Made by a program: the position numbers and the translations under genes. The notes below the pieces were generated by a model. That model saw only the letters and a list, made by a program, of their open reading frames with translations. It was not told the DNA's origin and did no database searches. Below are positions 1 through 11,754 of a stretch of 64,000 nt of DNA, in pieces. How positions within the stretch are numbered: the first letter of the stretch is position 1; every line of letters begins with the position of its first letter. Location of the stretch: the NCBI GenBank assembly GCA_003693705.1, contig RBZT01000633.1:186001-250000 (forward strand). Reading direction: 5' to 3'. The DNA is from Polymyxa betae (taxonomy: Eukaryota > Endomyxa > Phytomyxea > Plasmodiophorida > Plasmodiophoridae).

Positions 1-196
1 GATTTATTTAAGTAATATGTTTCTGTTTGTTTTATCGATCTTTATTGACTCTCGGTGTAGATATGATTCCCGAAACGACAAATACGATGAAGTGTTTGCT
101 TTTCAAAGATGTTTGTCAAGGCTAAGTGAAATGCAAAGCAAGGAGTATTCTGTTGCTGGTGATTTGCATCGGAAGAAGCGGTCAGCGCAAGGTTAG
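1..196 (+). CDS. C-terminal end of an unidentified protein (5' part outside window)
   Basis: A few codons at positions 1-11 are followed by a GT-AG intron (12-60) and a last exon ending with TAG at 194-196. The spliced frame reads DLFKYDSRNDKYDEVFAFQR and continues with a basic tail ending KKRSAQG. The aromatic- and charge-rich segment before the tail looks like conserved protein rather than random frame, but I do not recognise the family. It ends only 33 bp before the stop codon of the oppositely oriented CDK5RAP1 gene, so the two 3' UTRs must overlap or be extremely short. Confidence 0.55.
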   Translation, partial: IYLSNMFLFVLSIFIDSRCRYDSRNDKYDEVFAFQRCLSRLSEMQSKEYSVAGDLHRKKRSAQG

Positions 197-229
197 CACC
201 ACGAATGTTTAAAAATGTATTAAAGTATT

Positions 230-2517
230 CTACAATCCGTGAAACGCTTGTAAAGTCGTTCGTTTTACTGGCGTTCCACGCATGGTTCGCTGTGTAGCTG
301 AGTCAATTTTCACAGACACGTAGCTACCTACAGCAGGAAGCTCTAACTTTTCATCAAAGGTACTTCTCAGAGGAGTCTTCTGGAAGACGACTTTGATATT
401 GGAATCAGAACGACCACTAAAGAAGTCGCCGGACCTGCATTTCCGATCAGAAGTGCCAACTATGTAACATTGAGATCGTCGAACCGTTTGCTGTCTCCCT
501 CTATTAGTACGAGCTGAGTTGTTCCAACATATTTTTCAGCACGTTCTCGAGCCATGTTATGGAAAAGGTTAGTCATTTCTGTCAGTCTCCTGGCTTTAAC
601 ATCTTCCGGTACATCATCTTTCAGGTATGAATGGGCATGAGTTTTCTCTCTAAATAGACTGTTACAACGGCGATAATCGCGTCTCTCATTGTTTAAACCT
701 TGCGGAATACGCGAACATAAAAGCGTGTGAGTATCCGACATCTTTGATCAAGTCCTGCCCGTTATCAGGAAAAAACGCGGCGTTCATAAATCGGTGTCAT
801 ACCAAAGTCATTCGATGATCGTCCTCTGTTTCCCCACAGAAGCCTGTGATGAAATCACTTGTAATAGCACAATCAGGTATCATTTCGTAAATGTTCCTAC
901 AGTCAAATATTGAAAATCATTAATTAAGGAAGTTATCGATAGGCAACATACGAAATTAATTGCCTGTATGCTGTGCTAGTGTAGTCTCGCTTCATAGCAG
1001 CCAGAATAGCATCACTGCCACTTTGAGCTGGAATGTGCAATGAATTGCAAACATTCTTGTAGTTGGCGACAACCTACGAAAATAATAAAAGGAGATTCCT
1101 AAAGCGAGAAAATATGATACCTCTAAAAGGTCGTCTGGGAAATCTTTGGGGTGTGGTGAAGTGAAGCTGAAAATAAGGTAAGCGATGAGCAGGCCTTTAA
1201 GAAAGCCAAACATACCGAATTCTCAATTCCGGGTCGATCTCTGCACACTGGCGAAGCAATTCAGGAAACCGGACGCCCAATCGAAACGTTCTCTGTGTGA
1301 CCAATGTGAAGAGAGGAAACTCGATAACTAGAAAAAGTAACCTTGGTTTTTTGTGAGAATCCTTCTGTAAGATTGAAGTCTTTTAAGGTATAATTGCCCT
1401 TTGGCGCGCGGCTGATGTCATTGTACGAGTTGACATTCTGTCCGAGCAAAGTAACCTTTGCAGTTTTTAGAAGCTAACATAACAGTGGGAACAGTCAATA
1501 TCTTACCTCTCTAAATCCTTGTTCTGACAACCGACGAATTTCTTGTAAAATACTCTCAATGTCACGGCTTCGTTCGCGGCCACGGGTGTAAGGAACAATG
1601 CCTAAACAATGTTCACGCCTTTGATGGATGCTGAGGATTCAAAATCATACAGTATGAGCAAAGATTGTTGCATCCTCTCATAATCGAAACGAACGCAGAT
1701 ACATTGTTTGAACTGTGGCGAACTGGAGCGATATCTGCATAAGTCTCCTGAATAATACATGATGTTAACTGAATGCACCGCCGCAAAGCTCAATTTACAT
1801 CTAAAGACAGGATGACGTTCACAGCTGATTGGCCGTCACTGGCAATTGACAGCAATCTGGGAAGATCGCGATAGCTATCAGGTCCAGCTACAACATCCAC
1901 CAATTGATCGCTTTCAAGCAATTTTGTCTTTAAGCGTTCGGCCATGCTTAGCAAAGTCAAACGTTGTTGACAATCGCAGATGAGATCTTTACCATCCCAA
2001 TACAGCAACAGTTCGACGTCCCGTTTTCCGGCCAAGAGCCCGAATCTCATATAATCGTGCCCATACCTTGTCTTCAGCGCCTTCTCGGATCTACACCGTT
2101 GCCTGAGCCATCAAATACAATTTTAAATCTTATCGAGTACCGAGCAGGTATTAATTAGGGCGATATCGGCGTTGCTGAGGTCATTAACGCGCTCGAGTCC
2201 ACTTTTGGTTAAAACCGACTCGACAATTTCGGAATCAGAAACGTTCATCTAATTACGAATGAATTGACGCTTAAAATGGTTCAAAGTCGTACTTGACAAC
2301 CGTATGTCTCGATAAAATAACGCCTACGTCGATTAATTTCTGGCGCCAGATCCTGAATAAAAGGGTGCGACGAGGATGGAGCCACTTCATGATGAATGGG
2401 CGTCGTCTCTGCCCCATGTGGAATGAAATCCTTCAAGGTTTTGCCATCGGTTGGTAGTTTAGTAATGAGAGGAATGGCAGTCGATAAGAGGCGCCGCCCT
2501 TTAATCGTGGACAGCAT
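230..2517 (-). CDS. CDK5RAP1: CDK5RAP1-type tRNA methylthiotransferase (MiaB family, radical SAM)
   Basis: The protein should add the methylthio group at C2 of i6A37 in tRNAs, mainly mitochondrial in animals. The start at 2517 follows an in-frame TGA; the first residues ([17 protein letters not shown]) are basic and Ser-rich, compatible with mitochondrial import. In order I can read the N-terminal UPF0004/MTTase motif (FIETYGCQ, then MNVSDSE), the radical-SAM cluster site GCNNLCSYC formed across an intron (CxxxCxxC), [40 protein letters not shown], and a C-terminal TRAM domain ([12 protein letters not shown] ... [11 protein letters not shown]). An apparent frame break near 460 is removed by a 50-nt GT-AG intron that joins DSKR to [12 protein letters not shown]. 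At least seven short introns are present. Identification is firm; exon borders are approximate. Confidence 0.93.
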
Positions 2518-2735
2518 ATCTGTTCAAGGCAGTGAGCCAGTGATGACGGAACCCATAATCTCCGTCATGTTCCATATTGAAATCGTCACTTTTTTTATGT
2601 TTTTTTGACCGCTTTGTCATATGCTTACTGAGTCATAGGTACATGTAACATGTTGAATGACTTTTCAAAGAAAAGATACTGCTTAAATGACCAAATTTTA
2701 TTTTTTCTTGTTCTATATTTTTAACAATGCAGGAT

Positions 2736-3745
2736 TTAATCGCGCATGGTGTCGGAATCGGGACGAGGGCCGCCTTGGCCATCACTGTTAGCACTGCTGA
2801 TACGCTCTTGAAGTTCTTCATCACCCAAAATGGTGAAAGCTCGGGACGTGCTAACGACTCCGATCTCGATGTTGTCGACTGTGATTTCTCCTAGAACAAT
2901 TTAAGCAATGAAGTGGTAGCATTTGCAATAAAAAGACCGGTGGGCGAAGGTCCACGAAGAGCCTTGATAGCATATTCGATTAACTCGTTGTCGGTGGCAT
3001 TTTCGAACGACTCGAAGTGTTTTTCAAGGAAAGTCTTGGCACTCTGAGAACGCGCTCCCAATGCTTGGGCGATAAATTCATAATGAATACCGCTGCAGTT
3101 TGTTCAGATTCTGTATAGCATATTGCAAGATTATTACCATGGCGAAGTTTCGAATAAGTGAGCACCGGTTTTATCAACACCAACGACAAGAAGTCCAACC
3201 CCATAGGGACGATTCCAAGCTTGCTGCGTGTAGATTTGCGATTTGTCAGAAACTTGGGACACTATGCGATTAATTGGCATGGCTGAACCATACACGTGCT
3301 TTGGATTAAGTCAGCGCCTTAGTTTTCCCAAGTTTAAGCAAGAATTACTTGATGATAAAGGGCTTCGCGGCGCATGTATACGCTAAGACCACGAGCATCG
3401 GCGATCAATCCAGAGACACCAATGCCCATGTGCTCATCAATTCTGAACAGCTTTTGCTGCGGCGAAGCAAGATCTGAAGCAGATCGGCGAAGAGCAGCCA
3501 AAACCTAGCAGGAATTGCTTTACACCATATAAAAACTAGAAAACTGAGTACAAACATACAGCTGTAGTCTTAGAACGAAGCCCACAGATCGCACTGCCCT
3601 GCTTTACAGCCTCCATTGCATATTCCACCTATACCAGCAGCGCCTAAGGCAAACCGGACTGCCATCGCAGCAGCGTTCCGACCTGGTGCAAACGACCGAC
3701 CGGGGAGTAGGTGGTGACGCTATCATCGTATTGGTTTCGGTACAT
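2736..3745 (-). CDS. PSMA1: 20S proteasome subunit alpha type-1 (alpha6)
   Basis: This is a structural alpha-ring subunit of the 20S proteasome. The N-terminus MYRNQYDDSVTTYSPVGR, followed across an intron by LHQ and VEYAMEAVKQGSA, is the alpha-subunit signature. Further on come LRSKTTAVLAALRRSASDLA, HMGIGVSGLIADARGL, YGVGLLVVGVDKTG, FIAQALGARSQSAKTFLEKH and ITVDNIEIGVV, ending in an acidic tail with the stop at 2736-2738. The GARSQSAKTFLE block and the tail match the PSMA1/alpha6 branch better than other alpha subunits. Several short introns interrupt the gene. Its ATG is 490 bp upstream of the CDK5RAP1-side neighbours on the same strand reading order, and a degenerate tandem repeat lies about 150 bp upstream. 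Confidence 0.93.
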
Positions 3746-3894
3746 GTCGACTGCCGATTAGACGAACTGCAAAGACGAAGATAGAAATCGTAAGAGACTG
3801 GATAGAGGCGCCTTCACTTCGATATGTGTATCGTAGTGGAGGTTTATGCGCAGAAAGTCTCTCTAATCTCCTATGTTCGTTGACTTCCATCTCA

Positions 3895-4095
3895 GCCTTC
3901 TCAATCAGTTCTGTCTCAAACAATCTCCGATTCAAGCGAGATCTCTATCGGCCCTCTCAAACTGTTCTGTCTTTAGATTAAATTATCACCGATTCAAGCG
4001 AGATCTTCGTTATAATTGGTGACAATCGGCCTTCTCAATCAGCTCTATGTTTGAATTAAACAATCAGCGATTCAAGCGAAAACTTTTTTATAATG
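3895..4095. repeat. Degenerate tandem repeat, three units of about 60-78 bp
   Basis: Three imperfect copies follow each other. Each begins GGCCTTCTCAATCAG or a close variant and carries the core CGATTCAAGCGA at 3928, 3990 and 4068, giving periods of 62 and 78 bp. Copies differ by substitutions and small insertions. The array lies between the divergent start of PSMA1 (minus) and the small secreted-protein gene (plus), so it sits inside a shared promoter region. No open frame follows the repeat. Confidence 0.7.
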
Positions 4096-4266
4096 GTGGC
4101 TAATTGTAGTAACTTTCAAAGACATTTTATTGTTTTTGTGGAATCAATTTATCCGGAGACAAATAAGCTCATTATATGTATTTGAGAAATTGAACATCGA
4201 AGATTTCACTAAGTTGAGTCATTAAGTGACAGATCGTTAATTAAACATTTTCTTTGATGACAGGTG

Positions 4267-4713
4267 ATGAGCTCTAATATCTTGATAGCATGCCTATTCT
4301 ATCTTGTTATTGTCATTGTGGCAGCAGAGACCGAGGAGGCGTCTACGGCAAGCCCTGTATCTGGATTAACTGAAAGCCGTCTAGCCGCTCTACGGGCGCT
4401 CTCCCAAGCCGGCGAACTTCATGTTAACCGAACATCAGACACTTCTGGAGTCGCTTCGATGAAGGTTCCCATGGTTCGAAATGGAACCTCAAAGCCAGTC
4501 ACCTTGCAGATCCAGCTACAAATCGCTCCTACTAAAACCTATATCAATGGGCAGAACTTCACGGTCGACGACGATGCTGCCTCCGACGAGGATATCTCAT
4601 CCAGCACGGAGCACAATCCGAACGAGAATCGCCACAAAAAGCCGTCTTATCCCAAGCTTGATTGGACAGGTTCGAATGAGCATGATAACGAGGCCTCTGT
4701 CGAGACATCATGA
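4267..4713 (+). CDS. Small secreted protein, unknown function
   Basis: This intronless frame encodes about 148 residues. It starts at ATG 4267 with a clear signal peptide (MSSNILIACLFYLVIVIVAA), then a polar, acidic chain without further membrane segment. Three sequons (NRT, NGT, NFT) suggest N-glycosylation in the secretory pathway. The C-terminal third is rich in Asp, Glu, Ser, Asn and His and looks disordered. There are no cysteines after the signal region. I recognise no domain. The signal peptide and glycosylation sites suggest a secreted or cell-surface protein; in a parasite such a gene would be screened as an effector candidate, but nothing here proves that role. Confidence 0.6.
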   Translation: MSSNILIACLFYLVIVIVAAETEEASTASPVSGLTESRLAALRALSQAGELHVNRTSDTSGVASMKVPMVRNGTSKPVTLQIQLQIAPTKTYINGQNFTVDDDAASDEDISSSTEHNPNENRHKKPSYPKLDWTGSNEHDNEASVETS

Positions 4714-5271
4714 AAACGAACCTCTGTGCAATTGCTGGGAACTCGAGCTTCTTCTCTTTCAAAGTTAGCACAGCTTGATCAAGCCAGCTGCAGTTTTAGC
4801 AAAATTGAAGGGGTTGCAAGTGTGGTATACCGAATGGGGACAGCATTGATACGGGTTGGACGAGAATGCTTAGTAATGGTCAGTCCAAAGATAAATTATA
4901 GTAAAGCTAAAGCTGATTCGAAGTTCATGGTAGACAATCAACTGCACAGTTAATAGGGAAGGGCTATGTCCAATACTGAAGTAAATGTTCTACTTACAGG
5001 AATGGTAAACTATCGCCAATCAGAGTGGAAACATAATCAGGATCTAAATAAAAGTTTACAGACTGGCCTGAATCAGGAGAGCCCTGCTCCAAATATGGAA
5101 TCTAGCATTTGACGACACGTCCAGTTTGTAAATTCCACGGAGAGTCTCTGTATTAGGTAGTGGCCACCATACTTCAGAAGGATTTCGTTTTAGGACTTGG
5201 CGTAAGAGAGTGCGCCTCGGGGTTAGAACCTGGTTCGGCCGGTCGTCGTCTGGAATCGCAGCGTCTGAGCT
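4714..5271. other. Intergenic region between secreted protein and NOMO
   Basis: About 560 bp without a supported gene. Short frames exist but have no start, splice or family support. The last 60 bp before the NOMO ATG hold no recognisable TATA box. Confidence 0.5.
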
Positions 5272-8200
5272 ATGCCCTGCCCGCTGCTGTCTGTATTCCT
5301 GGTCCTAGCCTGGGCGGCATCGTTCCCATCCGTTGATGCTGTCACGACCTGTGGCGGTTTGATATCGATTGCTCCCTCTCTTGTTAGGTATGAGAGAGAG
5401 ATGGTCTAGGGTTTGGTCTATCCATGTAACGTGACCTCTCTCTCTGTGTGTTTAGATTGGCGCCGTCGCAGCTGGATTTCTCACAGATCAGTCTGGTTTT
5501 GACGACCAAGTCTGGCCTGCGTAAGGAGAGTGTCCGATGTGCCCCAAATGGGTTCTATATCGTCCCCATTTACGAATCCGGCACCTATGTCCTGGAGCCT
5601 CGTCACCCGCAGCAATGGACGTTCTCCCCGTCGCGATACGAATTCTCGATCACACCTGATGGCCAATGCAACGACGACTTCAACTTCCGCATTCAGGGTT
5701 CGTACCGTGGCCGTACCGGTCCCTGCGGTAGCCCTGTTCTGACATCCACGATGTAGGGTTCCCTGTACATGGCACCGTTGTTGTCCCTCAACTTGATACG
5801 TGTTCGGATCGGCATTCCAAAGCCGCCGAAGTCACTCTCACCGTCCATTCGATGACAAATTCGTCGTTCGCTGTGGTTACGGCCTATCCTGACGCCCGCG
5901 GCCGTTTCGCAATCGCTGGTCTATCGCCTGACGACTATCTGATCGAGGCCCAGCACCCCCGCCATCAGATTACGCCGGAATCCGTCAGTCATACTGTCTC
6001 ATGGGGCGAATCCAACCTCCTACCCTTCCGTATGGCTGGCCCTAGCGTGTCGGGCCAAATAGTTTGTCCCGGAAAAATCGGTTCGTTCGATTGCAGCAGG
6101 CTTTTCAGTGACATCTGATGATGGGTGGTTTATAGCGATGGGCCTGTACCTGGTACCGCGAGGCCAACCGGTTGCAGAATGTGGCGATCGTAGCGAATCT
6201 TGCTACAGTGTCGTTTCGGATTCGGGCAGTTTCCGGTTCACAGACGTGCCGTGCGGATCGTACACGCTCCATGTTGATATGCCGACATCTGCCGCCACCT
6301 ATGCGATGAATGTTGATGCGGTCGATGTCGAGGTCGGATTTGACGATGTCGTTATCGGTAATATTACTGCAAACGAACAATCGGTTTCATTAAACTTCGA
6401 TCAGCGCCCGGCACTTTTGCCATTGTCGCTGTCAGTATCGTTGGGAAGGTGATGCATCAGGAATCTGGGCGAGGTGTTGACCAGGCGGCCGTTTTCGTTG
6501 ACGGCCACGAAGTCGCTGTTACCGATGCCGAGGGTGAATTTATGTGGAAAGGCAGCGATCTCAACAGGAAGGGCCCGTATGACCTGAAGGTATTTTTTTC
6601 AAAATCGTCCATTTTGTTATCTTAGTTCTCTTCAGGTATTCAAGCGTGGGCATCATTTTGCTGCTGTTCGTCCTTTCTATTTTGGCGACGCTTCACCTTT
6701 GATCTCGACTGAAAAGTATTTATTATGACTGGTTCTCTTTACGTCGCATCTGAGGTGCTTCTGTTTCAGATATGACGTTTGCGGTTCTGTCCAAGTTGCA
6801 GATTCTGCTGCACCATCCGATTATTCTGTCGAAGTAATTGTTGGATCGTCCATCGTCGAGACGTTGGAGCTGGACGGCAATGGCGCTTTCTGCTATACAG
6901 CAGCTGTATGGATTTCGTTGCCACATTCTCGTCATGTTCATTGACATTGTCATTAGCCGGGCAATTATGAATTCCGTCCTGTCTCGTCATTAGGGTCTCT
7001 CTCACCACAATCCCGACTGGTTACAGTTTCTAACGCGCCCGTTGATAACGTCAATTTCTATCAATTGACTGTCTCTATGCTCGGCTTCGTCAGCTGTTTT
7101 GAAAAATCGTCTTGCGAGGTATCATCATTGGAGGTTTCCGTCTAACAATGAGCCCTGATTGGAATCGATCAGGGTGTTGATGTCTTTCTTGTGAACTCGA
7201 AGTTGACTGTTTCTAATTCTACTTCTGCCAACGGCGCCGTCGTATTCTCCGAGCTCTCGTCCGGATCGTACCGGCTCTCTGCCAGCAAGAGGAATATGTG
7301 TTTCAAGCCTGTCAATGTTCGCCCCGTTAATATCTCGCCATTGTGATGCTGATCATGTCCTCCTCAGGTTGAGGTCGGCAATCACGATATCTCGAATGTT
7401 ATGATTCAGCAGACCGGCGTCAGCATCAGCGTTGATTCCCCTTTTTCTGTCGAGATGGATCTCATTGATTCTGTTAAGAAGACTCAGACTCCAGGTCATT
7501 TCTGTTGTTTCTTATATGCGTTATTGGTTTGAAACTGAGATATCGATAGTCTCCATTCCTGTTGGGGTGTCTAGTCTCTGCCTTCCGTCAGACGTCCCGA
7601 ATCGGTTCGAATTGCAATCGTCATTGTCGTCACCGTATCGCTTCAAAGGCGAACCCGTGACTGCTGCTGATAGTATCACACTTCAACCGGATCGAATCCA
7701 GGTCACCGGAAAGATTGTCGTCCCGGCTAAGTTGGCGTCATCGCTTGATATCGACGCCGCTTCTGATAAGGAGACATTAAAGACGACCGCTGTGATGGTC
7801 TCCACTGAAGACGATCAGGCCACTCTTGAATACAGTTTCTGGGGTTCCGTCTCTGATACATACATGATCAGCATTGTTGGGTCGTCGAATCTGGTCTTTG
7901 AACCCAATCGTCGTCAGGTTCGTTCTTCTGCTGCGTTGTCGTTCCATTTGTCTTAGTTATTTTTACTGCAGATCACTGTTTCTGCTCAAGAAAAAATGTA
8001 TCCGATCGAAGTTGGACTTTGTCGCGGTCGTGCTGGCCTATTCCGAAGTGGGAAGATCATTCCGGCTGTTCCTGGTAGGAGACTCTTTTTGAGATGCGGT
8101 GTTCTGTTACTGAATGGGATTCAGGCGCAATGGCAATTGCGAATTCTTCGGAAGGGTCCCTGTCGATGGTGCTCACCAACGGTATCCCCGCTTCAAATAG

Positions 8201-9683
8201 TATCTCTGCTTGTTTTCATTGAATTCAACAGATGAGTATCGATTCGGTCCTTTATCCGATGCTGCCGATTACACCATCGAAATCCAGCATCCTGAATACA
8301 AAGTAGAGAACTGTGCAATTTTATGGGCGGTTTTCTGAACTCCGTACAGTTTGAACCTATCAGCAGCGGTGATTTCCGTTCCATCAAACTACGTTCTATT
8401 CAATGTTCCATTGTTGATGAAAATCTCGGGTAGTTTGTTCTGTCGTTTCTCTGCACTGGTTTGACATGCTTGTAGGAAACCAATCGAAGGCGTTTTAATT
8501 TCTTTGAGTGGAGCAGGCTGCAGGAACAACACTCTGTCGGATGTTGATGGGAAGGTTAAATTCTCTGTATGGTGCACTCAGTTTAATAGTGGATGTGCGA
8601 GCTAAATTTGCACTAGGGCATTCTCCCTGGGCAGTATTACCTATTCCCGGTCCTGAAAGAATTTGTTTTCAATCCACCATCTTTGATGATTAATTTAACG
8701 AACGATGCCCAAACTGAATACACGATCTCTGCCAAACGCACTCTTTACAGTAAACTTTTGCGTTTTCCTGTTGGTTTTGTTTTCAAATGATGTTTAGGCG
8801 TTTTTGGATCTCTGAAATCGATCTCCAACAACGGAGTCTCCAACGTGATTGTTACAGCGACGGAATTAGAAGGCGATCATCTTGAAGAGACTGTGTATAA
8901 ATCCTTTTTTTATTTTTTCGGGATTGCTGACATTATTTAGGTCTGATGCCACTGGCAAATACCGAATTCGTGGACTGTCAGCAGGTGGGTTTTGAAATGT
9001 CGGGATGCTCATCTCCCTGATTAGTCGTAACAATTAGGTGCAAGATATAAGATCACGCTGAGGTCGCTGGAGATCACGGACTCGATTGAACGCAGCGTTC
9101 CTGAAGAACGCATCGTCACAATGCCTGCCGAAGATGTCATCGGTATTGATTTTGTTTGCTATCGGCGCTCTCTTTATTGCGACATTTTCGGTATTTTGCC
9201 AAATGAAAACTTGCCTTCTTATATTGAGCTGCGTCACCAGAAAACAGTAAGCTACGTATGATTCAGATTTATATAGCTATGCTAACTATATCTCAGGGAC
9301 AGCTTGAGAAGGCGGTTTCGTGTAGTCCGTCCAAGCGTTTCTTCTCCTTCTCTAATATTCCTTTCGGGTCGTATGTCATTTCTGCCGTTTCTAAAGATCT
9401 CATTATCGAACCCATTCTGGTCGATGTATCTGGATATGTTAAAGTTACTTTCAAATCCAAGCCTGTGTTAAAAGACAACCTGAACAACACACCTAAGATT
9501 TCGATTTTCACCATTTTCATCGGGTTTGCTTTAGTGTTTGCTGTTGTCAATTTCGAGAGTCTGCAAACCTCTGCCAAAAAATGGAACGAAAAACGGAAGT
9601 CAAAGACTGTGTCAGTTTCTCAATCGTGGGATATTGGGTTTGAAAGGAAGAAGAACAGCCTGACTAACAAATCGAGACATTAG
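5272..9683 (+). CDS. NOMO: Nodal modulator (NOMO) family ER membrane protein
   Basis: This is a large type I ER membrane glycoprotein built of beta-sandwich (carboxypeptidase-regulatory/Ig-like) repeats; in animals it works with nicalin and TMEM147 near the translocon. ATG 5272 gives a signal peptide (MPCPLLSVFLVLAWAASF), then VTTCGGLISI, matching the NOMO mature start. After a GT-AG intron come CAPNGFYIVPIYESGTYVLE and WTFSP, again NOMO-like. Repeated modules contain G.F.l..l..G.Y motifs (for example RFAIAGLSPDDYLIEAQHP, SFRFTDVPCGSYTLHV, FFSFSNIPFGSYVISA). Near the C-terminus a hydrophobic span (ISIFTIFIGFALVFAVVNF) is the membrane anchor, followed by a short basic cytosolic tail ending at TAG 9681. 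More than ten introns of about 45-60 nt split it. Exon borders are approximate. Confidence 0.9.
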
Positions 9684-9719
9684 AGAATCCATTCTATCAG
9701 TAAAAATGTTTAATTGTGC

Positions 9720-10028
9720 TTATTGCCAGTTTACCAAGGTTTCCTTTTGCGCCTCGCTTATACATGTTTTAGAATTTAGGTTGTCAAACATCAACAATAT
9801 AACCGGTGGCTTTTCTGACTTTTGTTTCATTACGTATATGCTGCGTATCGAAGATGATCCCAAGAAGCACTGACATGAGCTCGCCAGCTGGCGTTCAATT
9901 TTATCCATACGGGTGACCAGCTCTTGGATTGCAACTGGTGGCGATTCCTGATCCTTCAATGGTATATACATTGTTGCGCTAGAAATTGTTGCATTCTTGC
10001 AGAACTTTCTCTGTACTGGTCGGGCCAT
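9720..10028 (-). CDS. Small hypothetical protein, 102 residues
   Basis: An uninterrupted frame begins at ATG 10028, 88 bp after the TMEM115 stop on the same strand, and ends 37 bp from the NOMO stop on the other strand. The N-terminus is basic (MARPVQRKFCKNAT), and a short amphipathic or coiled-coil helix follows (VAIQELVTRMDKIERQLAS) with CQC just after. I recognise no family. An intron could shorten or change the C-terminal half. The helix and the compact position between two real genes favour a genuine gene, but this is weak. Confidence 0.4.
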   Translation of the reverse strand: MARPVQRKFCKNATISSATMYIPLKDQESPPVAIQELVTRMDKIERQLASSCQCFLGSSSIRSIYVMKQKSEKPPVILLMFDNLNSKTCISEAQKETLVNWQ

Positions 10029-10115
10029 TTTTTCGGGCTTAGGTAAGTAATGAATACTTCGGCAACCATCAAGTGTGACAGCGGCTTAACACATCGATAC
10101 CGATTATAAAATAAT

Positions 10116-11529
10116 TTATTTTGGTGAAGGCTGGCTTCTTTCTTCGTGAGACTCGATGTCTCTCGAGACCGTTGTAGTAGGAGATGTTCTTTCATGCTTA
10201 TATACACGTAATTTCTCTTCAATCGCTTGCAATGCGATCTTCTTCCTCCTATCAATAGAGCCTGAATGGTACTGTTAATTAGTATTCCATTTACAGCTAA
10301 TACAGCATACTTGCGAAATCGTCCTGAAGCTGCGAAGATGACGATTCTGAGGAAGCTAAACCCTCATATTGTACAACATATTTTTTTAAACATCCTAATA
10401 AAACGACTATTTTGAAAACGATGTTAAAAATAGGCGCCAAAGCCGGCCGAAACGAAGAAGGAAATAAGGCATCAAGTTGGAAATCTGCAGACGTATTTCC
10501 GATTAGGTCGGTAGAGGGATCCACTCTGAAAAACCTTTTCGCAGTACACGGATCAGAAGGTGAAACATCTTTACGTTTAATTCTTACCTGATGTAGAGCC
10601 AAGAGTAATACGTTCCAAGAGATAGTGGCAGGAATTCCTTGGAAAGCACACCTCCGCTAAGCAGGCAAATCACTGAAAATGCAAGCAGAATAGATGGCAA
10701 ATGCTATAGAAAGTTAATCCAGGAATCGAATCCAATATGTCCAATACATTAAATTTAAGAGCAGGAAGTGCCTTGGGAAGCAGCGCTCGCTTTCCAATTA
10801 GCAGCTTCAACGCGACGATCAGAGTTGCAGTGATTACGCTCAGACCGCTGAACTCGTGAAATCTAAAACGGATTATTGGTCATTGAGAGATAACTGAAAG
10901 TTATTGTTTACAGGAAAGATTCCCAACGAGTGAAAATGAAGAAAAACATCTCAATCCAGAATATGCTGAATCCTGTAGCCAGAACGACAAAAGCCTAGCA
11001 GGTCAATCAATGACCTATGGTAAATCTAAACTGAATAGGAATAATTACAAGAAGTTGGTAAGTTGTGTGCAGAAAGTTTCGTTGAATGTATCTGCCAGCT
11101 GAAAGCAATATCAGAACATGGATGGTCGCCTGATAGTTCATTCAGTCAACAGATTCGCTAAGTAGACACTCGTACGAGCAAGAAGTTACGATCTAGAAAA
11201 GGATATGTGACGACATTCCAGAGATAGAAATGCACAAAGAACGAATTGGCAGGAGATAGAGCAACCAAAGTCGCAAGCAGAGGAGCGGCTCCAGATGCAA
11301 CAATAAGTGTGAAGAGAAGGTGTATGATGGCAAATGCTGGTAAAATGAGCCTATCTGATGCCATTCGACTATGAGATGAATGCCCTATATGGGCTATATA
11401 GGTAATGGCTGTTGTTAATGTTATAACGATAGCCACGTAAGCGACGCAGCCCTTTACAAACCCTCCCTTTAGACACTCCAAATCGCTGCTGATCCAGCAA
11501 GTTCCTCGTTTAGATTTGCGGCTCGCCAT
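10116..11529 (-). CDS. TMEM115: TMEM115-like rhomboid-fold Golgi membrane protein
   Basis: TMEM115 proteins (DUF1751) are non-proteolytic rhomboid-like multi-pass proteins of the Golgi linked to COG-dependent retrograde transport. The start at 11529 gives a basic stretch and a hydrophobic helix (GCVAYVAIVITLTTAITYIA). Further hydrophobic segments follow. The block LSPANSFFVHFYLWNVVTYP corresponds to the family's TPGYLFPPNFWIWTL region, then ATIHVLILLSAGRYIQRNF, FHEFSGLSVITATLIVALK and ALPALKFNVLD. The cytosolic C-terminus has RRKKIALQAIEEKLRV, matching the conserved basic helix of the family, and ends with TAA at 10116. Catalytic rhomboid Ser/His motifs are not seen, as expected. Five or six short introns are likely. 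Confidence 0.8.
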
Positions 11530-11754
11530 CCTTTTCGTAATCGCTTTCCCGTCTCTCTTTCCAACAACATAGCGCTATACTCGATGCTGTTGTGTAATGG
11601 TCATGATGATTACTCACTCACTACATCTGACTACTGCACTGCACTTTTTTGTTAGCGGTCATTCACAACGATAAAAAACGTATGTGACAATAGCTGCGAT
11701 CTCTCTGCATCCACCGTTGGAAAAGTTCGCTTCATTACCATGTTGAATGTGCAC

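Noticed and set aside
460-480. Apparent frameshift at the end of CDK5RAP1
   Set aside because: A 50-nt intron with GT and AG borders joins DSKR to [12 protein letters not shown], which matches the TRAM domain of the family.
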